A stretch of DNA of 47,591 bases, from NCBI GenBank assembly GCA_937864465.1, contig CALMJU010000019.1:1-47591 (forward strand), written 5' to 3'. The number at the start of each line of letters is the position of its first letter. Position 1 is the stretch's first letter. The notes beneath the pieces were generated by a model. It did not search any database and was not told the DNA's origin. It saw nothing but the letters and a program-made list of their open reading frames with translations. This DNA comes from an uncultured Acidobacteriota bacterium (GTDB taxonomy: Bacteria > Acidobacteriota > Polarisedimenticolia > Polarisedimenticolales > JAIQFR01). A program made the translations under genes and the position numbers. Shown here piece by piece: positions 1 to 8,134 of the stretch.

Positions 1-1232
1 CCGTCCGCAGCCATCGTGTAGATCTCGTATGTCCCCGACCGGCGCGACGCGTACTCGAGGTGGCGCCCGTCCGGCGACCACGGGGGGTCCTCGTTGCTCC
101 CCTCGCCGTGGGTCAGCCGGGTGACCGCGCCCGTCGCGAGGTCCAGGACCAGGACGTCGAAGCGCCCCTCGATCCGGGACACGTAGGCGAGCCGGTCGCC
201 GCGCGGCGACCAGGCCGGAGAGTCGTTGTAGTTCCCCTCGTGCGTGACGCGGCGGACGTTCAGGCCCTCGGCGTCCATGATGTAGATCTGGGGCCCTCCG
301 GAACGGTCCGACGTGAACGCGATCTCCCGCCCGTTCGGAGAGACGGCGGGCGAGGTCTCGATCGCCTGCGTCCGGGTGAGCCGCGTGTTCCGCCCGGTGG
401 CGAGATCGACGACGTACAGCTCCGAGTTTCCGTCCGCGTCCGAATTGTACACGATCCGCTTCCCGTCGGGGAACCACGCGGGCGCCGAGTTCAGGCTGCC
501 TCCCGCGGTCGGGAGGGCTCGCAGCCGGCCGTCGCTGTCCATCACGTGCACGGAGGGGGAGCCGGAGCGCCACGAGACGAAGGCGAGGCGCTGCCCGTCG
601 GGCGACCACGCCGGGGAGAGATTGAGCGTCCCGCTCGTCGTCAGCCTCCGGATCCTCCTGCCGTCGTAGTCCATGAGGTAGATCTCCTTCCCCTCGCCGT
701 GCTTGGAGGAGAAGGCGATCCGCGTCGTCGCGACGCCCGGCCGCCCCGTGAACTGGCGGACGAGGTCGTCCGCGACCTGGTGCGCCAGCCGCCGGACGAG
801 GTCCGCTCCTCCCCCGTAACGGCGCGCGAACGGGAAGGTCGCGCTCGCCGTGTCGGCGAGGCGCGCCTCGACGTCGATCCGGTCCCCGACGGTCGCGAGG
901 CGCGTCGTCACGACGGCGTCGGCCCCGACGGACCGCCAGGCCTCGTGCGGGAACTCGCCGGGGTTCGGCGGAACGACGAGCCCGTACAGGCCCGGATCCA
1001 CGAGGTCGAAGAAGCCGGCGAACTCGAGGTCGTCGCGGAGCGTCTCGACGAGCTCGAGCGCCGCCTGGGCGTCGCGCGCGTCGGCCTCGGGAGCGGGCAC
1101 GGCGATCGGGATCGGCGTGAACCCCTCCCCGGTCACGACGCCCGTCAATCGCGGTGGGGGCGTCTCCTCGGCGGCGGCGAGCGACGCGAGCGCGACGAGT
1201 AGGAGCGCGACGGCACGGTGGGCGATTGGCAT
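1..1232 (-). CDS. tolB: TolB, Tol-Pal system periplasmic beta-propeller protein (3' end outside window)
   Basis: TolB is the periplasmic partner of Pal in the Tol-Pal system, which keeps the outer membrane attached during division. Translation of the minus strand from an ATG at 1232 gives a signal peptide of about 21 residues ending LASLAAA, then the TolB amino-terminal domain (to about residue 165, with DLEFAGFFDLVDP and a region ending DDLVRQFTG). After that come the repeated propeller blades, seen as WSPDGQRLAF, WFPDGKRIVY, SPNGREIAF, WSPRGDRLAY and WSPDGRHLEY, each followed by a turn of the type DSDG or DAEG. The carboxy terminus runs off the left edge, so the last blade is missing here. 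It lies 17 nt after the TonB/TolA-like gene and ends the visible tolQRAB operon; pal would be expected next, outside the window. Confidence 0.95.
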   Translation of the reverse strand, partial: MPIAHRAVALLLVALASLAAAEETPPPRLTGVVTGEGFTPIPIAVPAPEADARDAQAALELVETLRDDLEFAGFFDLVDPGLYGLVVPPNPGEFPHEAWRSVGADAVVTTRLATVGDRIDVEARLADTASATFPFARRYGGGADLVRRLAHQVADDLVRQFTGRPGVATTRIAFSSKHGEGKEIYLMDYDGRRIRRLTTSGTLNLSPAWSPDGQRLAFVSWRSGSPSVHVMDSDGRLRALPTAGGSLNSAPAWFPDGKRIVYNSDADGNSELYVVDLATGRNTRLTRTQAIETSPAVSPNGREIAFTSDRSGGPQIYIMDAEGLNVRRVTHEGNYNDSPAWSPRGDRLAYVSRIEGRFDVLVLDLATGAVTRLTHGEGSNEDPPWSPDGRHLEYASRRSGTYEIYTMAAD

Positions 1233-1249
1233 CCGGGTCCTCGATCCGT

Positions 1250-1996
1250 TCATTCCGCGGGGCTCCAGCGGAACTCGAAGCGCGCCGAGAACGGCGCGTC
1301 GTCCCAGCCCCCCGGGAGAGGGGGGAGCGGCGATGCCTGCTCCACGGCCCGGACGGCCGAGCGATCGAGCGAGGGCACGCCGCTCGACCTCTCGATCTCG
1401 ACGTTGCGGACGGAGCCGTCCCGCGCGATCTCGAACGTGACGGTGACGGACAGGGTCTCGCGGACCCCCTCCAGGACGGGGCGGATCCAGCGGCCCTGGA
1501 GCGCCGCCGTCACCGAGGCCCGATACCAGGCGAACCGGACGTCTCCTCCTTCGAGGGAGAAGATCCCCCCGCCCCCCCCCGCGGGAGCGCCTCCGTCCGC
1601 GGGGGAGGGGCCCGTCGGGCCCCCCGGCCCCGAAGGAGGGCCGGCAGCGGGCCCCGCCGAAGGCGGCGCAGGGGTCTCGAGCTTCGCCTCCGGCTTGTCG
1701 CTCGATTTGGCGCGGGGCTTGGGCTCCTCGACGCGGACAGCCTCCCGCGGCCGAGAGGGAGCTGCGGGCCGCGCCGGGATGGCCGCGGCGCCCGCCCCGC
1801 CGCGCGAGGGCGGGCCCGGAGGGGCGGCGAGCCCCACGATCCAGGCGTCCTCCTTCGGCGGCGTCCTTCCGTGGAGCCCCGGGAGGATCGCGAGCGCCGC
1901 CGAGAACCCGAGGTGGAAAACGAGCGAGGCGCCGACGAAGGGGGACACGGGGCTCGAGGGCGCTCGGAAGCGAACGACGACGCGAAGGCGCCTCAC
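1250..1996 (-). CDS. TonB/TolA-like energy transducer with C-terminal TonB domain
   Basis: This 248-residue protein sits where tolA is found in the Tol operon and most likely links the inner-membrane TolQR motor to the outer membrane. A basic amino end (MRRLRVVVRFR) is followed by one membrane segment at about residues 20-40, then a long low-complexity linker rich in Pro, Ala and Gly (about 45-150). The last 95 residues look like a TonB carboxy-terminal domain, with WYRASVTAALQGRW, then VTVTFEIARDGSVRNVEIERSSG and SLDRSAVRAVEQASPLPPLP. That pattern is TonB_C rather than the classical TolA domain III. Its ATG overlaps the tolR stop by 4 nt. By position it acts as TolA; by sequence the safe name is TonB family protein. 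Confidence 0.85.
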   Translation of the reverse strand: MRRLRVVVRFRAPSSPVSPFVGASLVFHLGFSAALAILPGLHGRTPPKEDAWIVGLAAPPGPPSRGGAGAAAIPARPAAPSRPREAVRVEEPKPRAKSSDKPEAKLETPAPPSAGPAAGPPSGPGGPTGPSPADGGAPAGGGGGIFSLEGGDVRFAWYRASVTAALQGRWIRPVLEGVRETLSVTVTFEIARDGSVRNVEIERSSGVPSLDRSAVRAVEQASPLPPLPGGWDDAPFSARFEFRWSPAE

Positions 1997-2436
1997 GGCT
2001 TCTTCCCTGACCTCGGCTCGAGCGGGACCGTCACGAGAGCCACACGGGTCACCCCCGCCTTCCGGATCCTGTCCATGACGAGCAGGACCTCCCCGTACGG
2101 GAGAAGCTTGTCCGCGCGGAGGAACACCGTCTCGTCGGGCCGCGCGGCGGCGAGGCTCCTCATCTGCCGCAGGAGCAGGTCGGGGTGGACCGGACGATCG
2201 TTGACCTGGATCCGGCCGTTGCGGTCGACCGCCACGACGACGCGGGCCTCCTCGATGTCCGTTGCCGACTCGGTCGCGGGCAGGTCCAGCTTGATCCCGC
2301 GCTCCAGCATCGGCGCCGCGACCAAGGAAATGATGAGGAGGACGAGCATGACGTCGACGAGAGGCGTGACGTTGATCTCCGCCAGGGGCCTCCGCCCCGC
2401 GCCGCGTCCCGAAGCGGCAGAAACGGGAGCGCCCAC
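1993..2436 (-). CDS. tolR: TolR/ExbD family proton-channel subunit
   Basis: ExbD/TolR proteins form, with TolQ, the proton-driven motor of the Tol-Pal system in the inner membrane. The 147-residue product has a short cytoplasmic end, then LAEINVTPLVDVMLVLLII, the family signature with the membrane Asp (about residue 28) thought to carry protons. A periplasmic domain of about 100 residues follows (VVVAVDRNGRIQVNDRPV, VFLRADKLLPYGEVLLVMDRIRKAG). The frame stays open far upstream, but the part before residue 1 lies inside tolQ, so a GTG at 2436, with GGAGG about 11 nt before it and just past the tolQ stop, is taken as the start. It is followed by the TonB/TolA-like gene with a 4-nt overlap. Confidence 0.93.
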   Translation of the reverse strand: MGAPVSAASGRGAGRRPLAEINVTPLVDVMLVLLIISLVAAPMLERGIKLDLPATESATDIEEARVVVAVDRNGRIQVNDRPVHPDLLLRQMRSLAAARPDETVFLRADKLLPYGEVLLVMDRIRKAGVTRVALVTVPLEPRSGKKP

Positions 2437-2441
2437 GGCGG

Positions 2442-3131
2442 TCAGGTCCTCCGCCCCTGTACCCGGTGGATGAAGTCGGCGATGAACTCGTCGGTCCTGG
2501 TGTCCATTTCCCGGAGCCGGGCGAGGAAGTGGTTGTACGCGATCACCGCCGGGATCGCCGCGCCGATGCCCGCGGCGGTGGTGACGAGCGCCTCGGCGAT
2601 GCCCGGAGCGTACGCGGCGAGAGTCGCGGCCCCGGCGGCTCCGATCCCGTGGAACGCCTTCATGATCCCCCAGACGGTCCCGAAGAGACCGATGAACGGG
2701 GTGGCGCTCGCCGTCGTCGCGAGGAAGCCGAGGCTCCGCTCGAGCCGGGCCGACTGCACGAGGGCGCTCTTCCGCAGGATCCGGTCGAGGGCCTCGAGCT
2801 CGTCGCCGACGAAGGCGGTCCCCGAGGTCGGAGGGTTCAGGCTGATCTCCCGGAAGCCCGCGCGGAAGACCTCGGCCAGCGGGCTTTCCCGGAGCGTCGT
2901 CGTCGCATCCTGGATGGCGGCGAGCCCGCCGCCCTTGCGGAAGTGGACGAGGAAGGAGTCGGTCTCGCGCTCGGCCCTCCGGAAGGTCCGGAACCGCTCC
3001 GCGATGATCCCCCACGAGACGACGGAGAAGACGAGGAGCACGGTCAGGACGAAGCGTCCCATCGCGCCGGACTCGCGGAGGAGAGACCAGATTTCCACCT
3101 GTCCGGCAGCGGCCGCGGCGACGAACGGCAT
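2442..3131 (-). CDS. tolQ: TolQ/ExbB family proton-channel subunit
   Basis: TolQ is the multi-spanning inner-membrane stator subunit of the Tol-Pal motor. The 229-residue product has a membrane helix near the amino end (GRFVLTVLLVFSVVSWGIIAE), a large cytoplasmic loop with the FRAGFREI segment, and two further helices. These contain FLATTASATPFIGLFGTVWG and AAGIGAAIPAVIAYNHF, the most conserved ExbB/TolQ stretches. Two upstream ATGs (3152 and 3179) are in frame, but they lie within or upstream of the promoter at 3151-3179. The ATG at 3131 has GGAGG 8 nt upstream, so it was chosen. It is the first gene of the tolQ-tolR-tolA-like-tolB unit and diverges from recN. Confidence 0.95.
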   Translation of the reverse strand: MPFVAAAAAGQVEIWSLLRESGAMGRFVLTVLLVFSVVSWGIIAERFRTFRRAERETDSFLVHFRKGGGLAAIQDATTTLRESPLAEVFRAGFREISLNPPTSGTAFVGDELEALDRILRKSALVQSARLERSLGFLATTASATPFIGLFGTVWGIMKAFHGIGAAGAATLAAYAPGIAEALVTTAAGIGAAIPAVIAYNHFLARLREMDTRTDEFIADFIHRVQGRRT

Positions 3132-3150
3132 GGGCACGACCTCCGGGCGC

Positions 3151-3179
3151 ATGCTAACCGAGCGCCCCGGGGGCGTCAA
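3151..3179 (-). promoter_or_regulatory. Promoter of the tolQRAB operon
   Basis: On the minus strand a TTGACG -35 box (3179-3174) is followed after 17 nt by a TAGCAT -10 box (3156-3151). Transcription would start near 3144, giving a very short leader whose first bases form the GGAGG ribosome site of tolQ. This argues against the two upstream ATGs as starts. The call rests on sequence alone. Confidence 0.6.
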
Positions 3180-3211
3180 AACGCGCCCCGCCCCTGCGGA
3201 TCTCCGCCGTG

Positions 3212-3220
3212 TGATAGCAT
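3212..3220 (+). promoter_or_regulatory. Possible extended -10 promoter of recN
   Basis: TGA-TAGCAT is an extended -10 element (TGn followed by a TAGCAT hexamer) about 50 nt before the recN start. No good -35 box lies 16-18 nt upstream. It shares the TAGCAT hexamer with the divergent tolQ promoter. Confidence 0.35.
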
Positions 3221-3268
3221 CGCGCCCCGCCCGCGGCTCGCCTCGGCCGCGAGGCCCGGCGCGAGCGC

Positions 3269-5002
3269 ATGCTCAAGAGCCTCCGCATCCGAAACGTCGC
3301 CGTGATCGCGGACGTCGCGATCGACTTCGGCCCCGGCCTCAACGTCCTCACGGGCGAGACGGGCGCTGGGAAGTCGATCGTCGTCGACTCCCTCGCGCTC
3401 GCGGCGGGGGACCGGTGCGAGGCGGGAAGGGTCCGGACCGGGGAGGAGCGCGCGGCCGTCGAGGCGCTGTTCTCGGTGGCGGAAGGGGCGCCCGTCGGAG
3501 CCGCGCTCGCGGCGCGGGGCCTGGACGACGCGGGCGGGGAGCTCGCCGTGCGCCGCGACCTGTCGTCGCAAGGGGGGAGCCGGGCCTTCGTCAACGGGTC
3601 GCCGACGACGCTCGGCGTGCTGCGCGAGATCGTCGACTCGCTCGTGGAGCTGCACGGCCAGCACGAGCACCAGGACCTGCTGCTTCCCGAGAGGCACCTC
3701 GAGCTCCTGGACCAGTTCGGCGGGCTCGCCGAGGCCGTGCACCGCATCGGGGAAGCGTTCGAGGCGGTGACCGGCGCTCGCGAGCGGCTCGATCGCCTGC
3801 GCGCGTCGGCCCGGGACGCGGAGTCGCGCGCGGACTCGCTGCGGCGCTCGATCGCCGAGATCGACGCGGCCGCGCCGAGGCCGGGCGAGATCGAGGGACT
3901 CGACCGAGACCGGCGCATCCTGCAGAGCGCGGGGCGTATGGCGGCGCTCGTGGACGACGTCGCGCGGCTCCTGTACGAGGGGGAGCCGTCGGCAGCCGCG
4001 CTCGCGGCGGCGGCCGCGCGCCGGGCGGCGGACGCGGCCGGCATCGATCCCTCCCTCCGGGAGATCGCGGAGCGGATCGAGGCGGCCCGTCTCGAGATCC
4101 AGGACGCCGGGGCCGCGTTCCGGGACTACCGCGACCGCTCGGACTTCGATCCCGCCCGGCTCGAGGCCGCGGAGGCGCGCCGCGCGGTGCTCGAGAGGCT
4201 GCGTGCGCGGTACGGGGGGGACGAGGGGGAGATCCTCGCGCACCGGGACGCGTGCGCGCGGGAGCTCTCGGATCTCGAGGACCTGGACGGCGCGATTCGC
4301 GAGGCGGAGGAGGAGGTCGGCCGGGTTCAGAGGCGATACTTGGAGGAGGCGGCTGCGGTCTCGGCTTCCCGGCGCGAGGCCGCGGAGCGGCTCGCGAAGG
4401 CGGTGCGGGGCGAGCTCCGGCCCCTCGCGATGGAGCGGGCCCGGCTCGTCGTCCGGTTCGAGCCCGCGCGCGGGCCTGTGCTCGAGGGGGCGGGGCCCGA
4501 GCCCGTTCCGCTCTCGCGCAGGGGAAGGGAGCGCGCGGAGTTCCTCCTCTCGGCGAATCCGGGCGAGGATCCGAGGCCGCTCTCGAGGATCGCGTCGGGA
4601 GGAGAGCTCTCCCGGGTGATGCTGGCGCTCCACGTGATTCTCGAGGGGGCGGGGCGGGGGAGGGTGCTCGTGTTCGACGAGGTGGACGCCGGCGTCGGGG
4701 GGGCGGTGGCGGACGCCGTGGGCGCGCGGCTGGCGCGGCTCGCCGAGCGGCATCAGGTGCTGTGCGTGACGCATCTCCCCCAGGTGGCCGCGCACGCGGA
4801 ACACCACTACCATGTCCGCAAGCGCGTCGCCGCCGGCAGGACGATCGCAGAGGTGGAGAGGCTCGGCGAGGCCGATCGGCTCGACGAGCTGGCGAGGATG
4901 CTCGGCGGGCGGGGCCCCACCGCTGCCGCGCGCAGGAACGCCGCCGATCTCCTGGCGGCGGCGGCATCGCGGCCCCGCTCGAGAGGACGGAGGTTGGCGT
5001 GA
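3269..5002 (+). CDS. recN: DNA repair protein RecN
   Basis: RecN is an SMC-like ATPase that helps in recombinational repair of double-strand breaks. The 577-residue product begins with MLKSLRIRNVAVI and has a Walker A motif GETGAGKS at residues 29-36. It has the RecN region VELHGQHEHQDLL, long charged helices in the middle (coiled-coil arms, about 160-380), and the carboxy-terminal signature SRIASGGELSRVMLAL. The Walker B motif VLVFDEVDAGVGG and the closing CVTHLPQVAAHAEHHY follow. Length is close to the usual 550-570. The stop overlaps the GTG of coaD by 4 nt. No second copy or SOS box was recognised. Confidence 0.97.
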   Translation: MLKSLRIRNVAVIADVAIDFGPGLNVLTGETGAGKSIVVDSLALAAGDRCEAGRVRTGEERAAVEALFSVAEGAPVGAALAARGLDDAGGELAVRRDLSSQGGSRAFVNGSPTTLGVLREIVDSLVELHGQHEHQDLLLPERHLELLDQFGGLAEAVHRIGEAFEAVTGARERLDRLRASARDAESRADSLRRSIAEIDAAAPRPGEIEGLDRDRRILQSAGRMAALVDDVARLLYEGEPSAAALAAAAARRAADAAGIDPSLREIAERIEAARLEIQDAGAAFRDYRDRSDFDPARLEAAEARRAVLERLRARYGGDEGEILAHRDACARELSDLEDLDGAIREAEEEVGRVQRRYLEEAAAVSASRREAAERLAKAVRGELRPLAMERARLVVRFEPARGPVLEGAGPEPVPLSRRGRERAEFLLSANPGEDPRPLSRIASGGELSRVMLALHVILEGAGRGRVLVFDEVDAGVGGAVADAVGARLARLAERHQVLCVTHLPQVAAHAEHHYHVRKRVAAGRTIAEVERLGEADRLDELARMLGGRGPTAAARRNAADLLAAAASRPRSRGRRLA

Positions 5003-5487
5003 AGCGCATCGCCGTGTACCCCGGGACGTTCGACCCCGTCACCTGCGGCCATCTCGACCTGATCGCCCGCGCGCGGACGCGGTTCGACCGGCTGGTCGTG
5101 GCCATCCTCGGAAACGAGGACAAGCGACCGATGTTCACGGTGGAGGAGAGGGCCGCGTTCCTGCGCGAGGCGGTCGCAGCGTGGCCGGACGTCGAGGTGG
5201 ACACGTTCGAGGGGCTGCTGGTGGACTACGCCCGCCGCGTGGGGGCGACGGTGATCCTGCGCGGCCTGCGGGCGATCTCGGATTTCGAGTACGAGCTCCA
5301 GATGGCGATGATGAACCGGAGGCTCGCTCCGGAGCTCGAGACCGTCTTCCTGATGCCGAGCGAGGCCTACTCCTACGTCTCGAGCCGCCTGGTGCGCGAG
5401 GTTGCGCGGCTGGGAGGAAGCGTGGAGGGGATCGTCCCCGACGCCGTCGCCCGGGCGCTCTCGCTCCGACGCGCGGAAGGGTTTTGA
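4999..5487 (+). CDS. coaD: Phosphopantetheine adenylyltransferase CoaD
   Basis: CoaD transfers AMP from ATP to 4'-phosphopantetheine, the next-to-last step of coenzyme A synthesis, in the cytoplasm. The 162-residue product is of standard length. It has the nucleotidyltransferase signature YPGTFDPVTCGHLDLI (TxGH-type), then RGLRAISDFEYELQMAMMNRRL and FLMPSEAYSYVSSRLVREVARLGG, all diagnostic of CoaD. The GTG start overlaps the recN stop (GTGA), and GGAGG lies 5-6 nt upstream, which fixes the start although the frame stays open far upstream. Its own stop overlaps the TTG of the LarA-like gene, so recN, coaD and that gene are probably translated in a coupled manner. Confidence 0.97.
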   Translation: MKRIAVYPGTFDPVTCGHLDLIARARTRFDRLVVAILGNEDKRPMFTVEERAAFLREAVAAWPDVEVDTFEGLLVDYARRVGATVILRGLRAISDFEYELQMAMMNRRLAPELETVFLMPSEAYSYVSSRLVREVARLGGSVEGIVPDAVARALSLRRAEGF

Positions 5488-6788
5488 GCGCCCGTCGCGG
5501 TTTCGGGGCGGTCTTCCCTGAGGCCCTCCGCTACGGCGACGGCGCCCTGAGGGTCCCCGCCTCCCCGTTCCGCCTGCAGGCGATCGACGGCCCCCGACTC
5601 GATCGCGCGTCGCGGAGCCCCGCCGAGATCGGGGACGCGCTGGGGCGGCCGATCGCGGCCCCGCCCCTCCCGGAGCTGTTCCGCGGCGCGCGCCGCGTCC
5701 TGGTCGTCGTGCCGGACGGGACGCGGACGGCGGCCACCGCGCTCTTCCTCCCCGCTCTCGTGGAGGCGATCGAGGTTGCGGGGCGGCCGAAGATCTCCTT
5801 CGCCGTCGCGAGCGGCATCCACAGGCCCCCGACGGAGGAGGAGATCCGCGGGATCCTGGGGCCGGACCTCGCGGGACGGTTCCCGGTCCTGCGGCACGAT
5901 CCGGACGATCGGGCGTCGCTCGCCGATCTCGGGCGAACGCGGGCCGGCACGCCGGTTCGCGTGCTCGAGGCGGTGCGCCGCCACGATCGGATCGTCCTCG
6001 CGGGAGGCGCGGGGTTCCACTACTACGCCGGTTTCTCCGGCGGCCGCAAGGCGCTGGTTCCCGGGCTCTCGTCGCGAGAGACGGTCACGCGGAACCACCT
6101 GCGGGCGCTCCGGCCCGACGGCTCGCGACACCCGAAGGCGCGCGCCGGACGGCTCGACGGGAACCCGGTCCACCGGGACATGGTCGAGGGGGCTGCTCTC
6201 GTCGGTCCGGACCTGGTCGTCAACTCGGTGCTCTGCGACGGCGGCGGGATCGAGCGGCTCTTCGTGGGGCACTGGCGCCGCGCGCACGAGGCGGCGTGCC
6301 GTCACCTGCTCGCCACGCGCCGGGTCCGGGTGGCGCCCCGGGATCTCGTCGTCGCGTCCGCCGGAGGGGCGCCGGCGGACGTCAACCTGATCCAGTCCCA
6401 CAAGGCGTTCGAGTCCGGGTTCGGCGCCTTGCGGCCCGGCGGCGTCTTTGTCCTCGTGGCGCGGTGCCCCGAAGGGGCGGGGCACGGCGACTTCCTCCCG
6501 TTCCTGGACCTTCCCGACGAGGGCGCGATGGCGGCGGAGCTCGCGGCGGACTTCCGCGTCTACCGGCAGACGGCGCTCGCGTGGTTCCGCAAGGCCTCGC
6601 GCTGCCGGCTCGTGCTCGTCTCCGATCTCCCCGCGGACACGGTCCGGCGGCTCCGCGCCGAGCCCGCCGGCAACCTCGCGGAGGCGTTCGCGATCGCGCG
6701 GCGTCACCTGAGCGAGGGGACGGAAGGGTGGGTGCTCGCCGCCGCCGGCCGCCTGCTCGTCGAGCCGGACGTTCCCCTGCGCGCTTGA
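5484..6788 (+). CDS. LarA-like nickel-pincer-cofactor-dependent racemase/epimerase family protein
   Basis: The LarA family (DUF2088) uses a nickel-pincer nucleotide for hydride transfer; the founding member racemises lactate. The 434-residue product contains VPDGTRTAATALFLP, SGIHRPPTEEE, HYYAGFSGGRKALVPG and NLIQSHKAFESGFGALRPGG, all family stretches. Numbering from the TTG start, H113, H179, K189 and H205 are spaced 66, 10 and 16 residues apart. This is the spacing of H108, H174, K184 and H200 in Lactobacillus plantarum LarA, where K184 holds the cofactor and H200 binds nickel. The start is a TTG overlapping the coaD stop, with GGAAGG before it; the frame upstream lies inside coaD. The substrate cannot be told: the family has many members that do not act on lactate. 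No larB, larC or larE is in the window. Confidence 0.85.
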   Translation: MSARRGFGAVFPEALRYGDGALRVPASPFRLQAIDGPRLDRASRSPAEIGDALGRPIAAPPLPELFRGARRVLVVVPDGTRTAATALFLPALVEAIEVAGRPKISFAVASGIHRPPTEEEIRGILGPDLAGRFPVLRHDPDDRASLADLGRTRAGTPVRVLEAVRRHDRIVLAGGAGFHYYAGFSGGRKALVPGLSSRETVTRNHLRALRPDGSRHPKARAGRLDGNPVHRDMVEGAALVGPDLVVNSVLCDGGGIERLFVGHWRRAHEAACRHLLATRRVRVAPRDLVVASAGGAPADVNLIQSHKAFESGFGALRPGGVFVLVARCPEGAGHGDFLPFLDLPDEGAMAAELAADFRVYRQTALAWFRKASRCRLVLVSDLPADTVRRLRAEPAGNLAEAFAIARRHLSEGTEGWVLAAAGRLLVEPDVPLRA

Positions 6789-6814
6789 CCCCCTTCGAGC
6801 CCCCCCCCTATACT
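6785..6814 (+). promoter_or_regulatory. Promoter of the nfeD operon
   Basis: TTGACC (6785-6790), an 18-nt spacer containing a run of C, and TATACT (6809-6814). The start of transcription should fall near 6821, only about 2 nt before the ATG at 6823, so the message may be leaderless or nearly so. The -35 box overlaps the stop of the upstream gene. Confidence 0.6.
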
Positions 6815-6822
6815 CGCGCCCG

Positions 6823-8133
6823 ATGAGGTTCTCCCTCCTCGTCGCGGTGTCTCTATGGGCGGCCGTCGCTCGGGGGGCGGAGCCCCAGCCGGTCGTGCGC
6901 GTCGTGGACTTCGACGACATCGTCACGCCCGTGAGCGCCGACCGCGTGGTCCGGGCGATCGACAGGGCGGATCGGGACGGGGAGGCGCTCGTGGTGGTCC
7001 GCCTCGACACGCCGGGAGGGCTCGTCACGTCTCTCGAGCGGATCGTCCAGCGCCAGCTCGCCGCGAAGACGCCGATCGTGGCGTGGGTGGGGCCCGCGGG
7101 AGCGAAGGCGGCCTCCGCCGGGTTCCTGATCCTGATCGCGGCCGACGTCGCGGCGATGGCCCCGGGGACCCACACGGGGGCGGCGTCGGTGATCGGCTCC
7201 CTCGTCGGGTCGAACCCGGAGAACGACGTCGGCCTCCGCAAGGCGTCGAGCGACCTGGCGGCGCGGGCCCGCACGATCGCGGAGCACCGGGGGCGAAACG
7301 TCGACGCCTGCGCGGAAGCGGTGCTGTCCGCCGACGCGTACACCGACCGGCAGGCCCTGGAGCAGAACGTGATCGATCTGGTCGCGCGGGACGAGGGCGA
7401 CCTCCTGCGGCAGCTCGACGGACGGGAGATCCGCCGCTTCGACGGGAGCGTCGTCCGGCTCTCGATTGCGGGGGCCCGCATCGAGAGGCTCGAGCCAAGG
7501 TTCCGGGACGAGGTGCTCGGGATCCTGGCCAACCCGATGGTGTCCTACCTGCTCCTGCTGCTCGGGCTGGGAGGGCTCTACGTGGAGATGAGCCATCCCG
7601 GCCTGATCTTCCCGGCGGTCGTCGGGGTGCTGTGCCTGCTCCTCTTCGCGTTCTCGGCGCAGGTGCTGCCCGTCTCCTCGATCGGCCTCCTTCTGATCCT
7701 GCTCGCGATCGTGCTGTTCGTGCTCGAGCTGAAGGTGGTCTCGCACGGCATGCTGACGGTCGGGGGGACGCTCTGCCTCGTCGTCGGATCCCTGATGCTC
7801 TTCCGCGGGCCGATTCCCGAGATGCGGCTGCCGCTCCTGGTCGTGCTCCCGGCGAGCCTCACGCTCGCCGCGGCGTGCAGCCTGGCGGTGCACCTGGCGG
7901 TGAAGGCGCAGCGCGCTCCGGTGTCGACTGGGGTCGAGGGGCTCCTGGGGGCGATCGGCGAGGTCTCGGAGGATCTGGCTCCCCGGGGGACCGTGTTCGT
8001 CCACGGGGAGATCTGGAACGCGGTCTCGGTCTCGGGCCCGGTCCCCAGGGGGGCGCGGGTCCGCATCGTCCGCGTCGATGCCATGACGTTGGCCGTCGAG
8101 CCGGCGGGAGACGGGCCGGCGGGAGGGGAATGA
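6823..8133 (+). CDS. nfeD: NfeD family membrane serine protease-like protein
   Basis: Long NfeD proteins join a ClpP-like serine protease domain to membrane helices and an OB-fold, and work with a stomatin/slipin partner in membrane quality control. The 436-residue product has a signal peptide (about 1-19), then the protease domain with [31 protein letters not shown] and [23 protein letters not shown]. Ser98 and Lys140 would be the Ser-Lys dyad, matching the spacing of the archaeal enzyme. Four or so hydrophobic segments span about 237-365. The last 70 residues ([39 protein letters not shown]) are the OB-fold NfeD domain. The next gene, 1 nt away, is a slipin, the usual partner. Confidence 0.92.
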   Translation: MRFSLLVAVSLWAAVARGAEPQPVVRVVDFDDIVTPVSADRVVRAIDRADRDGEALVVVRLDTPGGLVTSLERIVQRQLAAKTPIVAWVGPAGAKAASAGFLILIAADVAAMAPGTHTGAASVIGSLVGSNPENDVGLRKASSDLAARARTIAEHRGRNVDACAEAVLSADAYTDRQALEQNVIDLVARDEGDLLRQLDGREIRRFDGSVVRLSIAGARIERLEPRFRDEVLGILANPMVSYLLLLLGLGGLYVEMSHPGLIFPAVVGVLCLLLFAFSAQVLPVSSIGLLLILLAIVLFVLELKVVSHGMLTVGGTLCLVVGSLMLFRGPIPEMRLPLLVVLPASLTLAAACSLAVHLAVKAQRAPVSTGVEGLLGAIGEVSEDLAPRGTVFVHGEIWNAVSVSGPVPRGARVRIVRVDAMTLAVEPAGDGPAGGE

Positions 8134-8134
8134 G

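Noticed and set aside
60-1202. A 380-codon frame on the plus strand over tolB
   Set aside because: The minus strand translates to a clear TolB, and the plus frame is low-complexity.
1560-1640. C/G-rich low-complexity run as a repeat element
   Set aside because: It encodes the Pro/Gly-rich linker of the TonB/TolA-like protein; no repeat unit is visible.
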